A DNA stretch of 64,000 nt from Pseudomicrostroma phylloplanum (taxonomy: Eukaryota > Basidiomycota > Exobasidiomycetes > Microstromatales). The position numbers were made by a program, and so were the translations under genes. Shown here piece after piece: positions 26,288-37,734 of this stretch. Position 1 is the stretch's first letter. Every line of letters starts with the position of its first letter. The notes under the pieces were generated by a model. The model did not search any database. It had not been told where the DNA came from and saw nothing but the letters and a program-made list of their open reading frames with translations. The DNA lies in assembly GCA_039545275.1 (NCBI GenBank), contig BCHS01000002.1, positions 806,001 through 870,000 of the forward strand, in the 5' to 3' direction.

Positions 26288-27521
26288 AATTCTATGTGTG
26301 CTTGTGATGTGTTGGGAATGATCTTTCTTCGCGAGACGAGAAGAACGATGACGGTATTGTGTAGGGGTGAAAGGTTCGAAGGGGAGAAGATAAACCGAAT
26401 CGGTAAAGGGGAGAGTTGGTAGGGCAGGGAAGGTGAGGAGCGGCACTCACAGGCGGCGAGGCGAGGCGAGGCGAGGCGCTCTGCAGAGGCAACTCGAAAA
26501 AATTTGGCAGAGGGGCGAGGCGCGGCGCGCGGTGAAGACACACTCACGCACGCACACACACCGCGATTGACTGAGCAATCAATCAGCCCACTGGGCCGTC
26601 CGTCAGCCATGAGCCAAGTTGGCACGCGCATCTGTCCACACGCGTGCATCCTTACGCATTCAATCACATACGCAAATAGGCGTCTGGGGTGACAAACAGC
26701 AGGTCGCCGAAGGTCGTGGCATCAATGGGCGGGTGCAGTGCGACTACTCCGGCGTCGAGTTGATGTGCATCCGGGGAAATGTGGGTTGGAGGGCAAAGCT
26801 GAAGGGAGCCAGTCGGCGGAAACGAACACAGTCCTCCCCAGCGATGCAGCTCGCCACCTTACGAAGAGAAGGAACGGACGTTGGTTTTGAGCATGCATTG
26901 CCCCAGTATATGACTTTCCCTGTGGTACCATCTGTCCACGCGTGCACCACGATGACCTCTACTTCACCCACTGAAGGCGAGACGCACTTTCCTGAGCTCC
27001 CCCACCGCGACTCAATCTCCCCTCCTGATCCCATTGGACAGCGGAAGAAGTGTACGAGCTCAAGCAACCCACATCACACCTCTGTCGTCGATCTCTTTGG
27101 CAACAGTCAAGAGCTTTCGTCCAGAAATTGTCGTGGACTGGCGTGCGATTGCCATGACTCTCACCTGCTTCAAACTCAGGGCCAAAGTATCAGGGCCGAT
27201 CCGGAAGCGGAGTGAGAATTGAGTGGCCTGTCCATGGCTTGGCTTGGCCCGGCCGCGGTGTTGCTGCCTCCATCTCTCATCAGAGTCAGATTCTGAACGC
27301 CTTTCCCCGGATTCCATACCCTCGGTATTCATCCCGGTGACCCACTCCCTGTCCCATACCGCGCCATCCTGGTCCTGCCTCAGTGGTATACCCTGTGCAG
27401 AGGCGACTACGTCTCTTCCGCACACCAGGCCAGCGCGCGCTCGTCCAATCCTGGAAGCCTGAACAGCGACGCAGCCTTGTCCGTGTACTCCCCAGTCTGA
27501 ATACCGCGTCGACAGAGTGAG
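26288..27521. other. Divergent promoter region, DED1 / ROM2
   Basis: This 1234-bp region separates two start codons. It includes a (GGCGA)n run at ~26455-26478 about 170 bp upstream of the DED1 ATG, and an ACACTCACGCACGCACACACAC-type CA-rich tract near 26536-26560. A 198-codon plus-strand frame at 26619-27215 and its antisense frames show no protein-like features. I see no gene here. Confidence 0.5.
26455..26478. repeat. (GGCGA)n short tandem repeat upstream of DED1
   Basis: Four consecutive GGCGA units plus a partial fifth lie in the presumed DED1 promoter or leader. A shorter run of the same pentamer occurs in the CSN7/YRB2 divergent promoter. Confidence 0.85.
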
Positions 27522-30500
27522 ATGCCTCCCGGCCCTTCGCTACCTCCCAAGCCTTACCCAGAGTATGGCTGGAGCCAAGACGAGTCGCGCGACCAATACG
27601 AAGCCTCGCAGCATCGTCTAGCTGCCCAGCCGTTGCGGCCGCCGGAATACCCAAACGAACCTTCATATACCCATCAATATCAGAGCTACGCTGAATCCCG
27701 CCCTTCACATCAAAGCTACGCTCCCAGCGGAAGCAATGGCTACCAGGACTCTCAGAAGGGCGCCTGGGCAGCTCATGCGTCGGGTCATGAGCCGTCTGGT
27801 TCCTCTACCACCGGGTACGGTACGGGTCTGTCCGGCAGCATGGATACAGTACGGCAAGGGCTCGCCGATGCGGGCTACGATGACTCGGCAGCGCCCGCTC
27901 CACCTCTTCCCACATCCAGATGGCACCAACAAGGCGAAGCAGCGGCAGCGAGTCGGGCGAGGCGTTACAGAGGGGACGACGCTGAAGGACTAGATGAACC
28001 AGGCCGCGGTGGCCACACAGCGGGATCTTCCTTTGGTCTTGCGGGCCCTCCATCGGACGCTTCGAGGCTGTCGACCGCAGACTACTCGAGCTACAACAAT
28101 CATTCACGCCCGATCTCAACGGCAACGGGCATCATCAGCTTGTATGGCGATGACTGGACTCGTGGTAGCAGTAGTGGCTCCTCCCACGAAGAGGAGCCGC
28201 GTCCTTTTCAGAGCCACAGGGCGAGCAGGCCTTTACCGGCTCCTCCCGGGTCATCGGCTGCTGCTCTCTCTGTACCATTTCAAGATGGTGGGACAAGTAC
28301 TCCGGGGTCCTTCCGAGCCCTCACCCCCGTGTCCCAGCATGCTGCACCTCAGCCGTACACTCTGCCAGAGTCGCGTGCTGCGACGGGCGATGACTACTTC
28401 GACTCGAGGAGCATGAGCCAGGGAGCTTCTTCTTCCTCCTCGAACCTTGCAGTTTTGAAGACTACGGAGGGTCCGCTTTGGAGCCCCACCCTACCGGGGT
28501 CTTCATCTATTGACAGCCCGTCTCTGAGGGGGGCTTCACAAGGCTCCGGTGGCTATGTCGGATACCATCGGCCTCAATACAGCTTGGGCACAGCTTCGAC
28601 TCTCAGTGCAGCAAGCGAGGAAGATCCCGGTGCCTTGGGTCAGGGTGATCCGAGAGGGCCCTCGTCGTATCGTTCTGTTCCTCACCTTCGAATCAACTCT
28701 ACTGCCTCCGTCTATTCCTCGAAGAGGCGAGCTCCCCTGCCCACCCTTCCATCATCTGCCAATGACCGGAGCAATCCTCGCAATGACTTCTCTCATACGA
28801 CACAGTCGCTAGCGCCCCAATCCGTCTATGACGAATGCGGGGATGATTCACGTCAATCGATCGCCTACCCCGACGAAGACGAACTCGCGACCCCTGTGCA
28901 GACGACGCCCAACATCAGTCTGCTCTCGACTGCAAGCGTCCCCTCCTCTGCAGATCAGGTCAGAGCCGAGTGGCTCAGAGCTAACGGCATCAGCCAAGTT
29001 CCTTCTGCCCCTACACCAGCTCCTTCTGATGCCATGGCCTCAGGCTACAGAGACGAGAAAGCGCCGGCTCCTCGCGACCGTCGCTCGCTGCTTCGGAAGG
29101 TCAACTATGCCATTCTCTCGCACTTGGCTGTTCTTCTGAAAGATACAGTGCCGCGCGCTCATCAGGTGAAGGGTAGTATCAGCTACCCATCGAGCTTCAC
29201 CGGCAAAGACATCATCTCAACGTTGCAGAGCTCAATACCACGGCATCTGCTTTCGGCAGCAGCTGGCATAGATGACAGCATTGAGAATGATCCTGAGTCG
29301 CAAGCCCAGCTACGGAGAGTGGCACTGAGTATCGCGCAAAGTCTGAACAGTCAGCTTTTCTTCCACGAAGTCGACTGGGGAGCGGGAACCTTGCAAGATG
29401 GTGTGGAGCAGGTATACAGCTTCTTGGACAGCTCGATGGGGATGAACGAGGACGAAAAGTCCCCGAGGAGACACATGGTGAGGCTTCCCTCGGGCAGCGG
29501 TGCAGATCCGGCCGGCCTGAATGATTACTCTTACGATTACGCCACGGAGGGGGAGCATAAGCGTAATCATCCAGTCCTGTCAAGTGACATGCAGGAGCTG
29601 CCAACCGGTGTCTTTGTGCCCCTCACTGGCTGCTACTCTCCCTTGTGCGGAAGGTCAGACAGCCCTGCTGGCTCGAACTGTTACTCTCCATCATGTCCGC
29701 GGGCCAAGACGAGCGGCCTACGAAGAGGCTTGACAGTGACAGGGCTCGGCTACTCGGGTGGCGTTGCCGGCGTCGATGCCGCAACTATGCCAGGGATGGC
29801 TGGTGGTCCCGCTCACAAAGCCTGGGCAGAGCTGATGCCGAAGGAAGTCCTCGACAGTCTACCGAAGCGGGAGGTGACTCGACAAAACGCCATCTTGGAG
29901 CATATACAGAAGGAGGAAGACTTCCTGGCTGACTTGCAGCTACTGGAGACCCTCTTCATCAGAGGTCTGGAAAAGCCCAGTCCCACTGGAGATCCTCCGC
30001 CGATACCAATCGGTCCGGACCGGGATGACTTTATCCGCGAGGTGTTTGCCAACCATCGAGAGCTGGTGTGGCACGTCTCTAGGTTTGTCGAGGCACTCCA
30101 TATCCGGCAGAGGGAGGAACAGCCCATCATCCACAGCATTGGTGATCTGTTCCTGGACGCTGCACTCGAGTGGCAAAATGCCTTCATCACCTACGTGGCA
30201 AATTATCCCATTGCAAAGAGTAGAATTGGAAGGGAACAGAGTATCAATCCTCGCTTCAATCAGTTCATCGAGACTTGTAGACGAGATCCTGTCAGTCGTA
30301 GGCTGGGTCTGGACAACTTCATTCATCGTGCCTTGCCGCACCTACAACGGCATCCTCTGCTGCTTCAGACGATCATCGACAAGACGGAAGAGGAGAACCC
30401 GGATAGAGAGAGCTGCATTCGGGCGAAAGAGGTCATTGTCGAGCAGTGCAAGATCGCCGATACTGTCATTCAGGCGGCCCAAGTCAAGGCACAGATCCGT

Positions 30501-32665
30501 GGGTTCGCCTACAATCTTCAGACGAAGAGAAACAAGGCCGTCGTCGACATGGACCTGCTAAACGAAGAGCGTCAACTGATCCACGAAGGAAGAGTCTACA
30601 GGAAGCCGGACTTCACAGACCTCGAATGGACAGAGATGCAGGCGATCCTCTTCGATAACTTCTTTGCGGTGACGAAGCTCAAGAGCAAGCAGGAGAGCGA
30701 TCAGTCGACCAATTCCGTATTCGTTCTTGCCAAGCGTCCCATCGCAGTAGAGCTGCTTGAAGTGTCTGGCTTCAATGAGCCTTCGGTGTCCTACTCCATC
30801 GGCCTGAATGCTTTCCATCTCCGATCAGATCGAGAGTCACGAGACCTCTGGCCTTTCACCATACATCATGCGGGAGGCAAAATGGAGCCATTGACGCTGT
30901 ACGCCACCTCAAAACAGCGTCGAAACGAATGGCGGACAAAGATCGACGAGGCAAAGGGTTTGAGACGGGCAGTCGTGGATGCCAACAAGGCTTTTGAATC
31001 TTCTGTCTTGTCCGACTCCATCTTTGCCCTTCCTGCAGCTCTGGGAGCAGAGGCTACCGTCCCTCCCCTAGGCGTGGATGCAAGTCTCTTCCACGGCCGC
31101 ATCACCTGCGCTGTCCCCTTCAGGATGGCGGACCAGAGGAGATTGGTAGCTCTAGGATGCGCGGACGGTGTCTGGATCGGTCTGCGCAACGACCCGAGCT
31201 CATTCCGCAAAGTGCTCCATCTGAAGCATGTGACGCAGTGTGCAGTCATGGAAGAGTTTGGCATCTTCATCGTCCTGGCAGACAAGATTCTCATCTCCTA
31301 CAGCTTGGAAGCTCTTGTGCCCTCTTCGACGGGAGGCGCCATCCAACCGAGACCGCCACAGAAGCTGAGTGGTAATCGAGGCGTCCTCTTCTTTGGCGTT
31401 GGGGTATTGAAAGACCGTACGCTGCTGGTGTATATGAAGAAGAAGGCCAATGAGAGTGTCTTCAAGGCGCTGGAGCCGGTCATCAACCAGCCCATGGCTT
31501 CGACGGGCAAGTCGAGTGGTGGACTCTTCACGAAGATCAAGAATGACATGAGCAAGAATGCAGACTGGTTCCGCATGTACAAGGTGAGTGAGCGAGATAG
31601 TGGGCGTGGTTGAAAGCAGACTCTGACTCGATGCGACTCCTCGCTCGAACCGCCCTGTTCTGTCTTCTTCTTCTTCTTCAGGTCTTCTTCATCCCATCGG
31701 AAGCGTACACGATGCAATTCCTGCGCAGCAAGCTGGCCGTCGTCTGCGCTCGAGGCTTCGAGATTATGAACCTCGATACGCTGCTGCCAGGCACCGTGCC
31801 CGACTTTACGCGCAGCTCTCGCGACGATCCACGTATCCTCGCGCTAGCTCGACGAGTGGAGACGGCCAAGCCTCTGGGTATGTTCAAGCTTCCAGACGGC
31901 GAGTCGTTCCTGCTCTGCTACGACGCATTTGCGTGCTATGTGGATCGGGGCGGAGAGCCGATCCGGCTGGACAACATCGTCGAGTGGGAGGGCTCCCCTG
32001 CCTCGGTAGCCTTTTCCTCGCCTTATATCCTCGGCATGGACTCGCGTTTCGTCGAGATTCGCGAAGCGGCTACGGGTCGACTGGTGCAGGTGATCCGCGG
32101 GCACGACGTAAAGTACGTCTCGGCATGCAGCGTCGTCGAGGGTTCCCTCGAGGCGGAACCGAGCATCATCTGTGTGCAGCGCAGGCGAGCTCCACAGGGC
32201 AAGGGCTTCTACGACGAGCAAGTCGTCTTTGAGCTTGTGCAGACACATCCTGCTCCTGTCAATCAGGCGACAGAGGGACGACGGGAACCCTTCAAGTTGA
32301 GGCAGGCAGTGGAGATGGGAGCGGCGGCGGAACAGCAGCAACGACTGATACAGCAGCAGCAGCAGCAGCAGCGGACCAATCTTCAGCGAGCAGACACGAA
32401 TGCGACGAACTTCACCAGCACGAGCAATGGCAGTAGCGGAGCCTTGTCCTACTCTAGCACAATGAGCAGTACGCGTAGTGGAATTGGACCTGGAGGAGCT
32501 GGTGGAAGGGCAGGAATGGGTCAAAGGAGCGTCACGGCCACTTCCACGAGCTCGTTTGCGCAGCGGACACCGACGATGCGTGCACAGGGCTCAAGAGGAG
32601 GAGGAGGAGCAGTGGCAGGGCACCTTTCTGGCTCTCCTGCCCCTGCTCCTGCAGGCTGGATCTGA
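27522..32665 (+). CDS. ROM2: Rho1 guanine nucleotide exchange factor (Rom2-like: DEP-DH-PH-CNH)
   Basis: Rom1/Rom2 activate Rho1 at the plasma membrane in the cell wall integrity pathway. Exon 1 is 27522-31583, intron 31584-31681 (ending TCTTCTTCTTCTTCAG), and exon 2 is 31682-32665; the protein is 1681 aa. The N-terminal ~500 residues are disordered (Ser, Pro, Tyr, Gly). A DEP-like domain follows at ~520-640 (LRKVNYAILSHLAVLLKD, FTGKDIISTL). The DH domain covers ~785-985 (RQNAILEHIQKEEDFLADL...). The PH domain follows (LIHEGRVYRK to RRNEWRTKIDEAK, ~1018-1140). The CNH domain runs from ~1190 to past the exon junction (ITCAVPF, LGCADGVWIGL, FFIPSEAYTMQFLRSKLAVVCARGFEIM). The C-terminal tail has a poly-Gln patch and Ser/Gly-rich sequence. 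The domain order is that of Rom2. The start at 27522 gives MPPGPSLPPKPYPEYGW; other starts cannot be excluded in the disordered N-terminus. Confidence 0.93.
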
Positions 32666-33666
32666 AGGGCAGGCCTCGGCCACGTCTATGTGATTAGTCG
32701 AGATGGGCAAATAGCAGGCAGGCAGGCAGGACGGACCGACAGACGAACGAACGGACGGTGTTGTAAGATTTTCCTTTTTTCGAATCTCTGTACTATTGTT
32801 GCCCATTGACCGGACAGGACAGGAGAAGGGGGTGGGAAAGAGGTAGTCGTGACCCAAGTAAGACAGAATAGATGGATACCCCCCGTCCCCCTCCCCTTCC
32901 CGGTGCCTCTGCCTCTGAATTCGGCAAAGTTAGCGAGCGAGGGAGCGCGATGTGAATGAAGAAATCGGCTGCGCTATTGCTCCCTCACTTTGGACTCTGA
33001 TCGCTCCCTTGACTCTTTGCTTGCTCTGTTGCTCCGTTGCTCCGTTGCTCTGTTGCTCTCTAGACAGCCCCTCTGATCACGTCTCCTGCGTTGCCTTTGC
33101 CTTTTGCCCCCGTGCAAAGCCGAGAATGTTGGGGCGCGTGGCGGGCGGACAGTGAGGCGAGTAGCTCAGGGGAAGGGGCTTGCGTGGGTTGGTCCAAGCG
33201 TAGCGTAGCGCAGGGCTGGCAGTTCTCCCGCGTGTCGCGCGTGGCTGACTGGGTGACTGCAGTTGCGCCTGCGTCTGCGCCTCTGCACGTTGAGTGAGCG
33301 TGAGCGTGGGGGCGTGGCGCACGGACGAACGGACGGGGGAATTTTGGTTTGGGGTGATCAGTGCGAGGGGCAAGGACCAGGGACAGTGGACCTTTGGTTG
33401 AAGCGTTGGGTTTGAGGATACGTGGGAGAGATACGCTCGACACAGGCAGACAAGCAGCGAGGAAGGGGCTGAGCCCACGTCCATGTCCACGCTGTACATC
33501 ACACATCACACATCACATCACTGCCACTGCCACCTCGGGGAACGATAAAGACATCACATCGCACCAAACCCGCTCTTGACTTGTCCCCTCCTTGCCACTC
33601 TCTACAAACGCCCACACACATCCTCGATACCTGCCCGCGCACATCACCATCACTGCTCCCAGTACG
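32666..33666. other. Intergenic, ROM2 to small orphan gene
   Basis: About 1 kb with no supported gene. It contains several short repeats: GGCA units at ~32715-32730, five 8-bp units at 33021-33060, and CATCACA-type repeats at ~33495-33522 just upstream of the next gene. Confidence 0.5.
33021..33060 (+). repeat. Five 8-bp tandem units (TTGCTCYG)
   Basis: The five consecutive units TTGCTCTG, TTGCTCCG, TTGCTCCG, TTGCTCTG and TTGCTCTC differ only at the last two positions. This is a short imperfect minisatellite in the intergenic region downstream of ROM2. Confidence 0.9.
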
Positions 33667-34002
33667 ATGCACGCCTCTACCCTCGTCCGATCCACGCAAG
33701 GAGCCCTACGTCGCACCTCTATCCTCTCCTTCGGCCCACGTTCAGCCCTCCGAGCTCCTCCCGCCCCTAGCTCAGCCTCAGGCAGCAGCAGCGGCAGCAG
33801 TGCCCAGCCCCCCACTAGCGCCGCCCCTACCAACACTTCTTCTCACCAAGCTCCTGGAGCTAGCACCGCGGCAGGTGGAGCTATGCAGAGTGGTGCTGGT
33901 GCTACGAGCGCTGCTTCCACTGGTGCGAAGGGAAGTCCTTTTGAACTTGGATATAGCTCGGCTCATGGAAAGGGGAGACACTTGCATGAGGATGTAGAGT
34001 AG
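33667..34002 (+). CDS. Small hypothetical protein with mitochondrial-type N-terminus
   Basis: This single-exon frame encodes 111 aa. The ATG at 33667 follows a C/A/T-rich leader typical of other genes in the window. The first ~30 residues (MHASTLVRSTQGALRRTSIL) are rich in Arg, Ser and Thr with no acidic residue, which suggests a mitochondrial presequence. The middle is Ser/Ala/Gly/Pro-rich and low complexity. The last ~25 residues (SPFELGYSSAHGKGRHLHEDVE) look like a conserved tail. I do not recognise the family. Only the leader, the start context and the presequence support a real gene. Confidence 0.5.
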   Translation: MHASTLVRSTQGALRRTSILSFGPRSALRAPPAPSSASGSSSGSSAQPPTSAAPTNTSSHQAPGASTAAGGAMQSGAGATSAASTGAKGSPFELGYSSAHGKGRHLHEDVE

Positions 34003-34839
34003 GCCGATAAGGAGATGAAGCTGGAGGTGATAAGAGGGTCGACTAGAAGGGGAACGAAGAGGGTGAGTAGAATGGCGAGGCTGATGGGCTACCACCAGAG
34101 GGAAGGCTGACCACTCCCCCTCCCTCCTATCTTCTCCACTAGACGGACCAAGATTGCTACCCTAAAGCGGCATCATCTTGCGTCCAATGCCTTCCCACCT
34201 CAAGCCTTCGCCTCGCCCCACCTCCAACAACTTGCCCCAAGTTCAGCCCTCCCGACCGTGCCATGCCCTACATAGCGAGCTTCTGCTCCCCTCTCGTTCC
34301 CCTGCCCTCTCATAGACCCCTCCATAGCGTCAACAAGCACCACATAGACAAACCAATTCAGGCGGCGCACCGCACGCACCACCAGTCCTTTGTTCCATCG
34401 CCCATCGGCCATCGGCATTTGGTATTTGGCATAGATCCTTGTCCCCTGCCCTTGCCCCTCGCGCTCGCTTTCCCCTCTTTTGACCTTCCCCTTCTGCTCC
34501 ACTGTACCACCATCATATACTGTCCTCGACGCCCACAGGACGTCGATACGAGAAATGAGACATGAGACATCCATACGAAGATAAAACAGATAGATTCACA
34601 GATCCACGGCTTGAGCGTGACTCTGACTTTGGCACTCATGAGCTGGAACTCGTAGGCATTGGGATCCATGTCGTTGCGATTGCGAGGGAAACGAGGAATG
34701 CTTTCGATTACGGTGTGCTGTGCTATGCGCTATGATACAAATCGTTTACCTTACAATACTCTCCTTCTATCGCGTCTTGAATGAAAGACCCTTCTCTCCG
34801 TATCCTTCCCTCCAAGTTGGGTTGCATGCCTCCGCTGTC
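34003..34839. other. Intergenic between convergent orphan and MFS genes
   Basis: These 837 bp hold two 3' ends and show no supported gene. The stretch 34130-34510 is strikingly C-rich on the plus strand (CCTCCC, CCCCTGCCC). No structured element was identified. Confidence 0.45.
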
Positions 34840-37000
34840 CTATGTCGTCGCTCTGTCTAGCTGGGACACGGCTTTGGGAGTGCCCGACTCTTCGGCCGCT
34901 TTCGCATCCTCCTTCTGCGTGTGGGGCGGCTGTGTAACGGCATGCTGCGATACAGGCACAGCTGCAGGTACCGCAACTGCTCCTCTCTCCTCCTTCACTC
35001 CCCCTCCTCCTCCTCTTGATCCCCCAGCAGCAGCCTCCTTCTTCGCCCTCTTCGACTCCCTATTCATCCTAACCGTCCTCTTCCCTTCCTCCTTGAGTGC
35101 CGCATCATCCTCCCTCGTGAGGGTGCGCTGTCGCATCAATGCCACAGTGACAAAGAAGCTCGCAGCGGCCAGACCTGCTAGAACGAGGAAGACGACGCGG
35201 AACCCTTCGGAGTAGGCTTGACGGAGCTGATTGAGTTGTTCCGCCGAGAGGGAAGAGGAGGAAGAGGAAGAGGCTGAAGGGGAGAAGAGGGCAGAGGGGT
35301 TGTCTAGTGCTGAGCGGACTTGGGCGGTACTCCATCCTTGTGGTGTGAGTTCGTGCACCGTAAGTGTGTTGACGATTGTGCTGGCAATGGCAATACCCAG
35401 TGCCGCTCCGAGGTTGCGGGCAAAGTTCCGCATCGCAGTCACCACTGCCATGTCCTTCCTCGGTACCGCCCCCTGCAGAGCCACCAGAGCCACCTGAAGG
35501 GTCTGCCCTACTCCGAATCCCGTGATGAGGGAGAAGCCAATTTGTTTACCCAGCCCCGAGCTTGGTGTGAGCGTAGAGAAGAGGCCCAGTCCAACAGACC
35601 AGAGGATCCATCCCGAGAGGAGAATCTCCCTGTACCTCCCCGTGCGAGAGACGATCAGCCCCGAAAGGGTCGAGGAGAGGGACTGCACGCATAGCAGTGG
35701 CAGGAGCAACGCACCCGCCTTGATAGGCGAGTAGCCATAGGCTAATTGGTAGAATTGAGGAATGTAGAACATCTGTACGTATGTTAGCCAGCCGTTGGTG
35801 AATTGAGTTAGGGCGGCGCCGCAGACGATGCGGTTGTGGAACATGGAGAGGGGCAGTAGTGGTGGACGGGAAGGGGTGCAGCCTCTCCATTGCCAGAGAC
35901 AGAAGATGAAGGTGAAGGCGACGCCGATGATCAGAGGGGCGAGGACGTGGGCGTCGGACCAGGAGTAGGAGCCGCCTGCCCAAGACAGACCGAGCTGCGA
36001 GAGGCGATCAGGAGACGCAAGTCGAGTATTAGCATTGCGAGCAAGAAGAAAGCTCTCTGTCTCGCTCAGTGCTACTCACCACGACGAGCGTTGTTGCAAT
36101 GAACGTCAGGACGGCTCCAGTCCAGTCAACTGCCTTTGCCTTCTTCCTCCAATCGCCATGCACCTTCTTCAAGGGCAAAAAGCGCCAGGCGACCAGACCT
36201 GCAACAAAGGACAAGGGCAGCATCATGCGATACTGATCCCTCCAGTCCGCCTTTTGGGCGAGTGCTCCTCCAATGATAGGTCCCAGCCCATTGCCAAGGA
36301 TCATGACACTGCCAAGGATGCCCTGGTACTTGCCCCTCTCGCGCAAACTGACCACATCGCCGATGACTGTCTGCCCGAGGGTGATCAACCCGCCACCCCA
36401 GATCCCCGTAAATGCCCTGAAGCAGACGAGGGAGATGACGTCTGGCGATAGAGACGAGCCGAGGGAGCCGACGAAGAACATGGCGAGGAAGACGAGGATG
36501 AGGGGTTTTCTCCCAAAAAAGTCGGACACTCTGCCGTAGATCAGCTGGAAGCTCGTAGATGTCAGAAAGTACGAGCCAGTGATGAAGGACGTCAGGCTGT
36601 CTGCTGAGAGGTCCGTGGCGATGACCGAGGATGAGACGGCCAGGGTCGTCTGGTCTAGGACGACGGTGAAGATGACGATGGCAAGTGCGAGGAAGATGAT
36701 GATGATCTGAGAGCGGGGGAGGTAGTTGGTCTGGGCATTGAAGGTGCCAGCTATCGTCCCGTCTTCGAGCTGAGGCGGCTTAGAGGGACGCGAGGCATCC
36801 TCGGCTGCTTCCTCCTCGACGGTACCTGCCTCCTTGTCGTCCACACCCACGTCCTTTGCAGTGGGAGACTGATCCGAGATGTCCTTCTCATCGATGATAT
36901 GAGTATGGTCATCGGATACGGGCGTTCGCGGCCCGTCCCCCTGCTGAGAGGCAATGGAGATCGAGTCCTCTGGACTTGCAGGGGGAGCGGCCGTGTTCAT
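34840..37000 (-). CDS. MFS drug:H+ antiporter, DHA2 (14-TM) family
   Basis: This is a plasma- or vacuolar-membrane exporter of the major facilitator superfamily. Exon 1 is 37000-36080, intron 36079-35995, and exon 2 is 35994-34840; the protein is 691 aa. After a ~95-residue acidic cytosolic N-terminus come ~14 hydrophobic segments. Family motifs are VVLDQTTLAVSSSVIATDL in TM1, GRVSDFFGRKPLIL (motif A) and GNGLGPIIGGALAQ (antiporter motif C). The segment WAGGSYSWSDAHVLAPLIIG after the intron is typical of DHA2 proteins. The C-terminus is a long charged, Gly/Ala-rich tail. The start at 37000 is preferred; an in-frame ATG at 37036 would add 12 residues. Substrate cannot be predicted: drug, siderophore and basic-amino-acid transporters all belong to this branch. 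The gene is divergent from a short-chain dehydrogenase. Confidence 0.9.
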
Positions 37001-37734
37001 CGGGAGATGCAGGCTGCAAAGGTGGTGTTCCACCAAGAGCTCTGTGTCGCCTATGCTGAGTACTTATGGGTACTCGCAATGTATCGTCGAGTCATACATG
37101 AGGCCAAGTCAGCATGGAGAGAGGGTATAATTGGCAACCTGAGCTTATCCCAGCTGGGGTCAGCATCAAGGCTCTCCAGATATCCGACAGTCCCGCCTTA
37201 CCTTTTCCCAGGATCAAGAAGACCCTCAGCCGCGATTGACCCTGGCAGATGCCGTGTGTGCCGTGCCGCGAGTCGATTGGCGGCTGCTGCAGCCCTTGCT
37301 TGGCGTTGGGCATGGCATCCCAGATTTCGGCCGCGAGAGCCGATGCCGATTTTGACTCGGTGGTCGATCGGGCTTTCGGAGCGGAAGGCGTGCCTGGCTG
37401 GGACCAAAAGCCATTCACCGCTCGAGCTTGACCTCCACGCACGCGGAGAAATAGACTAGTCAGCCAGCCAGTTCACCGCCACTGGCGAGGCCCAGGCAGC
37501 TAGGCGAGGGCACCCAGGACCCTAGACTTCTGACGTCTGTACCTGGGCGTGGAGGTCAGAGGATAGAGAGGACAGGCCACGCCGAGGCGGCTTACGGGCG
37601 GCGTGTGGAGGCTAAGAAGCGAGCGTAGAAAGACGCTGGAATGATATATAATTCGGGCATCGAAGACTCTGTAGCAGTTGCCGTTTGCCTTCTTTCTACA
37701 CATTCTTGTATTTAGCATTTCATCCTTTTCAAAC
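37001..37734. promoter_or_regulatory. Divergent promoter region, MFS / SDR
   Basis: This 734-bp region separates the two start codons. It contains a clear TATA-like element on the SDR side and no supported gene. The two genes could be co-regulated from here, but no palindromic binding site was firmly identified. Confidence 0.5.
37645..37651 (+). promoter_or_regulatory. TATA box (TATATAA) of the SDR gene
   Basis: TATATAA lies ~84 bp upstream of the SDR ATG at 37735. It is the best TATA match I found in the window and suggests an inducible promoter. Confidence 0.6.

Noticed and set aside
26619..27215. 198-codon plus-strand frame in the DED1/ROM2 divergent region
   Set aside because: It has no recognisable domain or signal, and overlapping antisense frames are equally long.
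33160..33215. Possible tRNA: TAGCTCAGGGG resembles a tRNA A box
   Set aside because: No B box (GGTTCGANTCC) follows at the right distance, and no cloverleaf can be folded from the flanks.
37001..37036. Upstream start of the MFS gene at 37036
   Set aside because: It would add only MVEHHLCSLHLP. The ATG at 37000 is followed by a typical acidic N-terminus. It cannot be fully excluded.
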